Source: Candidatus Calescibacterium sp. (GTDB taxonomy: Bacteria; Calescibacteriota; Calescibacteriia; Calescibacteriales; Calescibacteriaceae). From it: a DNA stretch of 64,000 nt. The translations under genes were made by a program, and so were the position numbers. Location: positions 1 to 64,000 of the forward strand of contig JANXBU010000011.1 in assembly GCA_025060505.1 (NCBI GenBank), written 5' to 3'. Shown here one piece after another: positions 63,206 through 64,000 of this stretch; the stretch's first letter is position 1, and each line of letters starts with the position of its first letter. A model generated the notes under the pieces. It was not told where the DNA came from, ran no database searches, and saw only the letters and a program-made list of their open reading frames with translations.

Positions 63206-64000
63206 ATGAAAGTTTTGTCTTCGGTTTCAGTTCTGATACTTTCTGTAATATTCTTCCTGATAAATCTATACAAGACCTTCCCTTTTGATGAAAATTTTTC
63301 CAAGATACATTACGTAGGATTCAACGCCCATCACCTGTACTATATAACTACTATATCTGAAAACATAGCAGAATCCTTGAGATTCACAAAAATAGTCCAG
63401 AGCAAATGTGTTTTTGAAGAATGCAGAAAACTATATCAGCACAATCCTTCTGCTTTCTGGATAGCGCTTATTTTTTCACTGATACCGAAAAATAATCACG
63501 AACTAGCATTTGCCATCTTAAACCTAACATCTGCAATAGCAGTGTTTATATTCTCAGTAATATTTTCATTCACAAGAGGCAAAATTCTTTTGCTACTCAT
63601 AACTCCATATATTTCATCACTGATTACAAGATTTATGATGACAGGCGGAATTGTTGTACATCTGATACCCTCTTTGCTGTTTATTTTAGGTTGGATGAAA
63701 CTAAAAGAATTCGAAGAAGATAAAAGGAATTTTAGAATATTTGCTTCATCTGTTCTGATTTCCATTGCTTGCTTTATGAACATAATGTTCATTGTACCAG
63801 CATCAATACTATATTTTGCTTATGCGAACCAGATCAGAAGCAAAATAATTATACCAGCATTTACATTTTTGATTATTTCACCGTTTTACCTGATTTATTT
63901 CTATCAGCACAGAATATGTGTTCCAAATGAATGGAGAGATATAATAGCTTACGAATTTTTCGGGAGACAATCTGACATAGGATTTATATACTCAATAAAA
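63206..64000 (+). CDS. Polytopic membrane protein, cut by the window end
   Basis: 265 codons open to the right edge. It begins MKVLSSVSVLILSVIFFLIN, a signal anchor, then an extracytoplasmic loop (YKTFPFDENFSKIHYVGF) and several hydrophobic helices (WIALIFSLIP, LLLLITPYIS, IIVPAFTFLIISPFYLIYF type). The arrangement resembles the other GT-C-like membrane proteins here, particularly its divergent neighbour. No signature decides the family in the visible part. Confidence 0.6.
   Translation, partial: MKVLSSVSVLILSVIFFLINLYKTFPFDENFSKIHYVGFNAHHLYYITTISENIAESLRFTKIVQSKCVFEECRKLYQHNPSAFWIALIFSLIPKNNHELAFAILNLTSAIAVFIFSVIFSFTRGKILLLLITPYISSLITRFMMTGGIVVHLIPSLLFILGWMKLKEFEEDKRNFRIFASSVLISIACFMNIMFIVPASILYFAYANQIRSKIIIPAFTFLIISPFYLIYFYQHRICVPNEWRDIIAYEFFGRQSDIGFIYSIK

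Overview
The window is A+T-rich bacterial DNA, tightly packed, with genes switching strand often. Lipoprotein signal peptides are frequent (the SurA-like protein, the giant protein, the DUF2341/LamG protein, the PKD protein), which suggests a diderm cell envelope. Metabolic markers are GTP-dependent PEP carboxykinase, bacterioferritin, a CobA-HemD fusion, RecJ, UppP and Nnr. I cannot assign a named lineage from sequence alone; the gene content and the many apparently leaderless starts suggest an uncultivated or little-studied phylum.

Layout. 1-5.5 kb: the tail of a truncated ORF, a membrane-anchored subtilase, a SurA-like lipoprotein, a small membrane protein, and the bifunctional NAD(P)HX repair enzyme. 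5.5-22 kb (minus strand): two surface lipoproteins in one transcription unit, one of 1149 aa (DUF2341 with a nested LamG domain) and one of 4346 aa (subtilase, four beta-propeller-like blocks, 21 fibronectin type III domains, FG-GAP-like tail). 22-30 kb: a long divergent intergenic region with a clear intrinsic terminator, PEP carboxykinase plus a hot-dog dehydratase-like protein, two adjacent broken genes, an MFS transporter and a PKD-domain lipoprotein. 29.7-30.9 kb: two bacterioferritin paralogues on either side of tRNA-Glu(CTC). 30.9-32 kb: a gene-free stretch with a decayed minus-strand gene. 32-39 kb: PLP-dependent deaminase/desulfhydrase family, UppP, a glycosyltransferase-TPR protein, CobA-HemD and RecJ.

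39-64 kb is the most unusual part. It holds seven radical SAM enzymes with N-terminal cobalamin-binding-type (Rossmann-like) domains, mixed with five large polytopic membrane proteins (several GT-C/PMT-like), two family 2 glycosyltransferases, two SGNH-hydrolase-like paralogues, a WbqC-family protein and an NAD(P)-binding Rossmann protein. I read this as a surface-glycoconjugate locus with exceptionally heavy radical-SAM tailoring. The upstream CobA-HemD fusion makes precorrin-2, an intermediate for siroheme and cobalamin, and cobalamin is the expected cofactor of those seven enzymes.

Two kinds of translation start are visible. The surface lipoproteins and the first bacterioferritin have strong Shine-Dalgarno sequences. 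Many other first genes have none, but carry a TANNNT-like -10 hexamer exactly 7 nt before the start codon, as expected of leaderless mRNAs.
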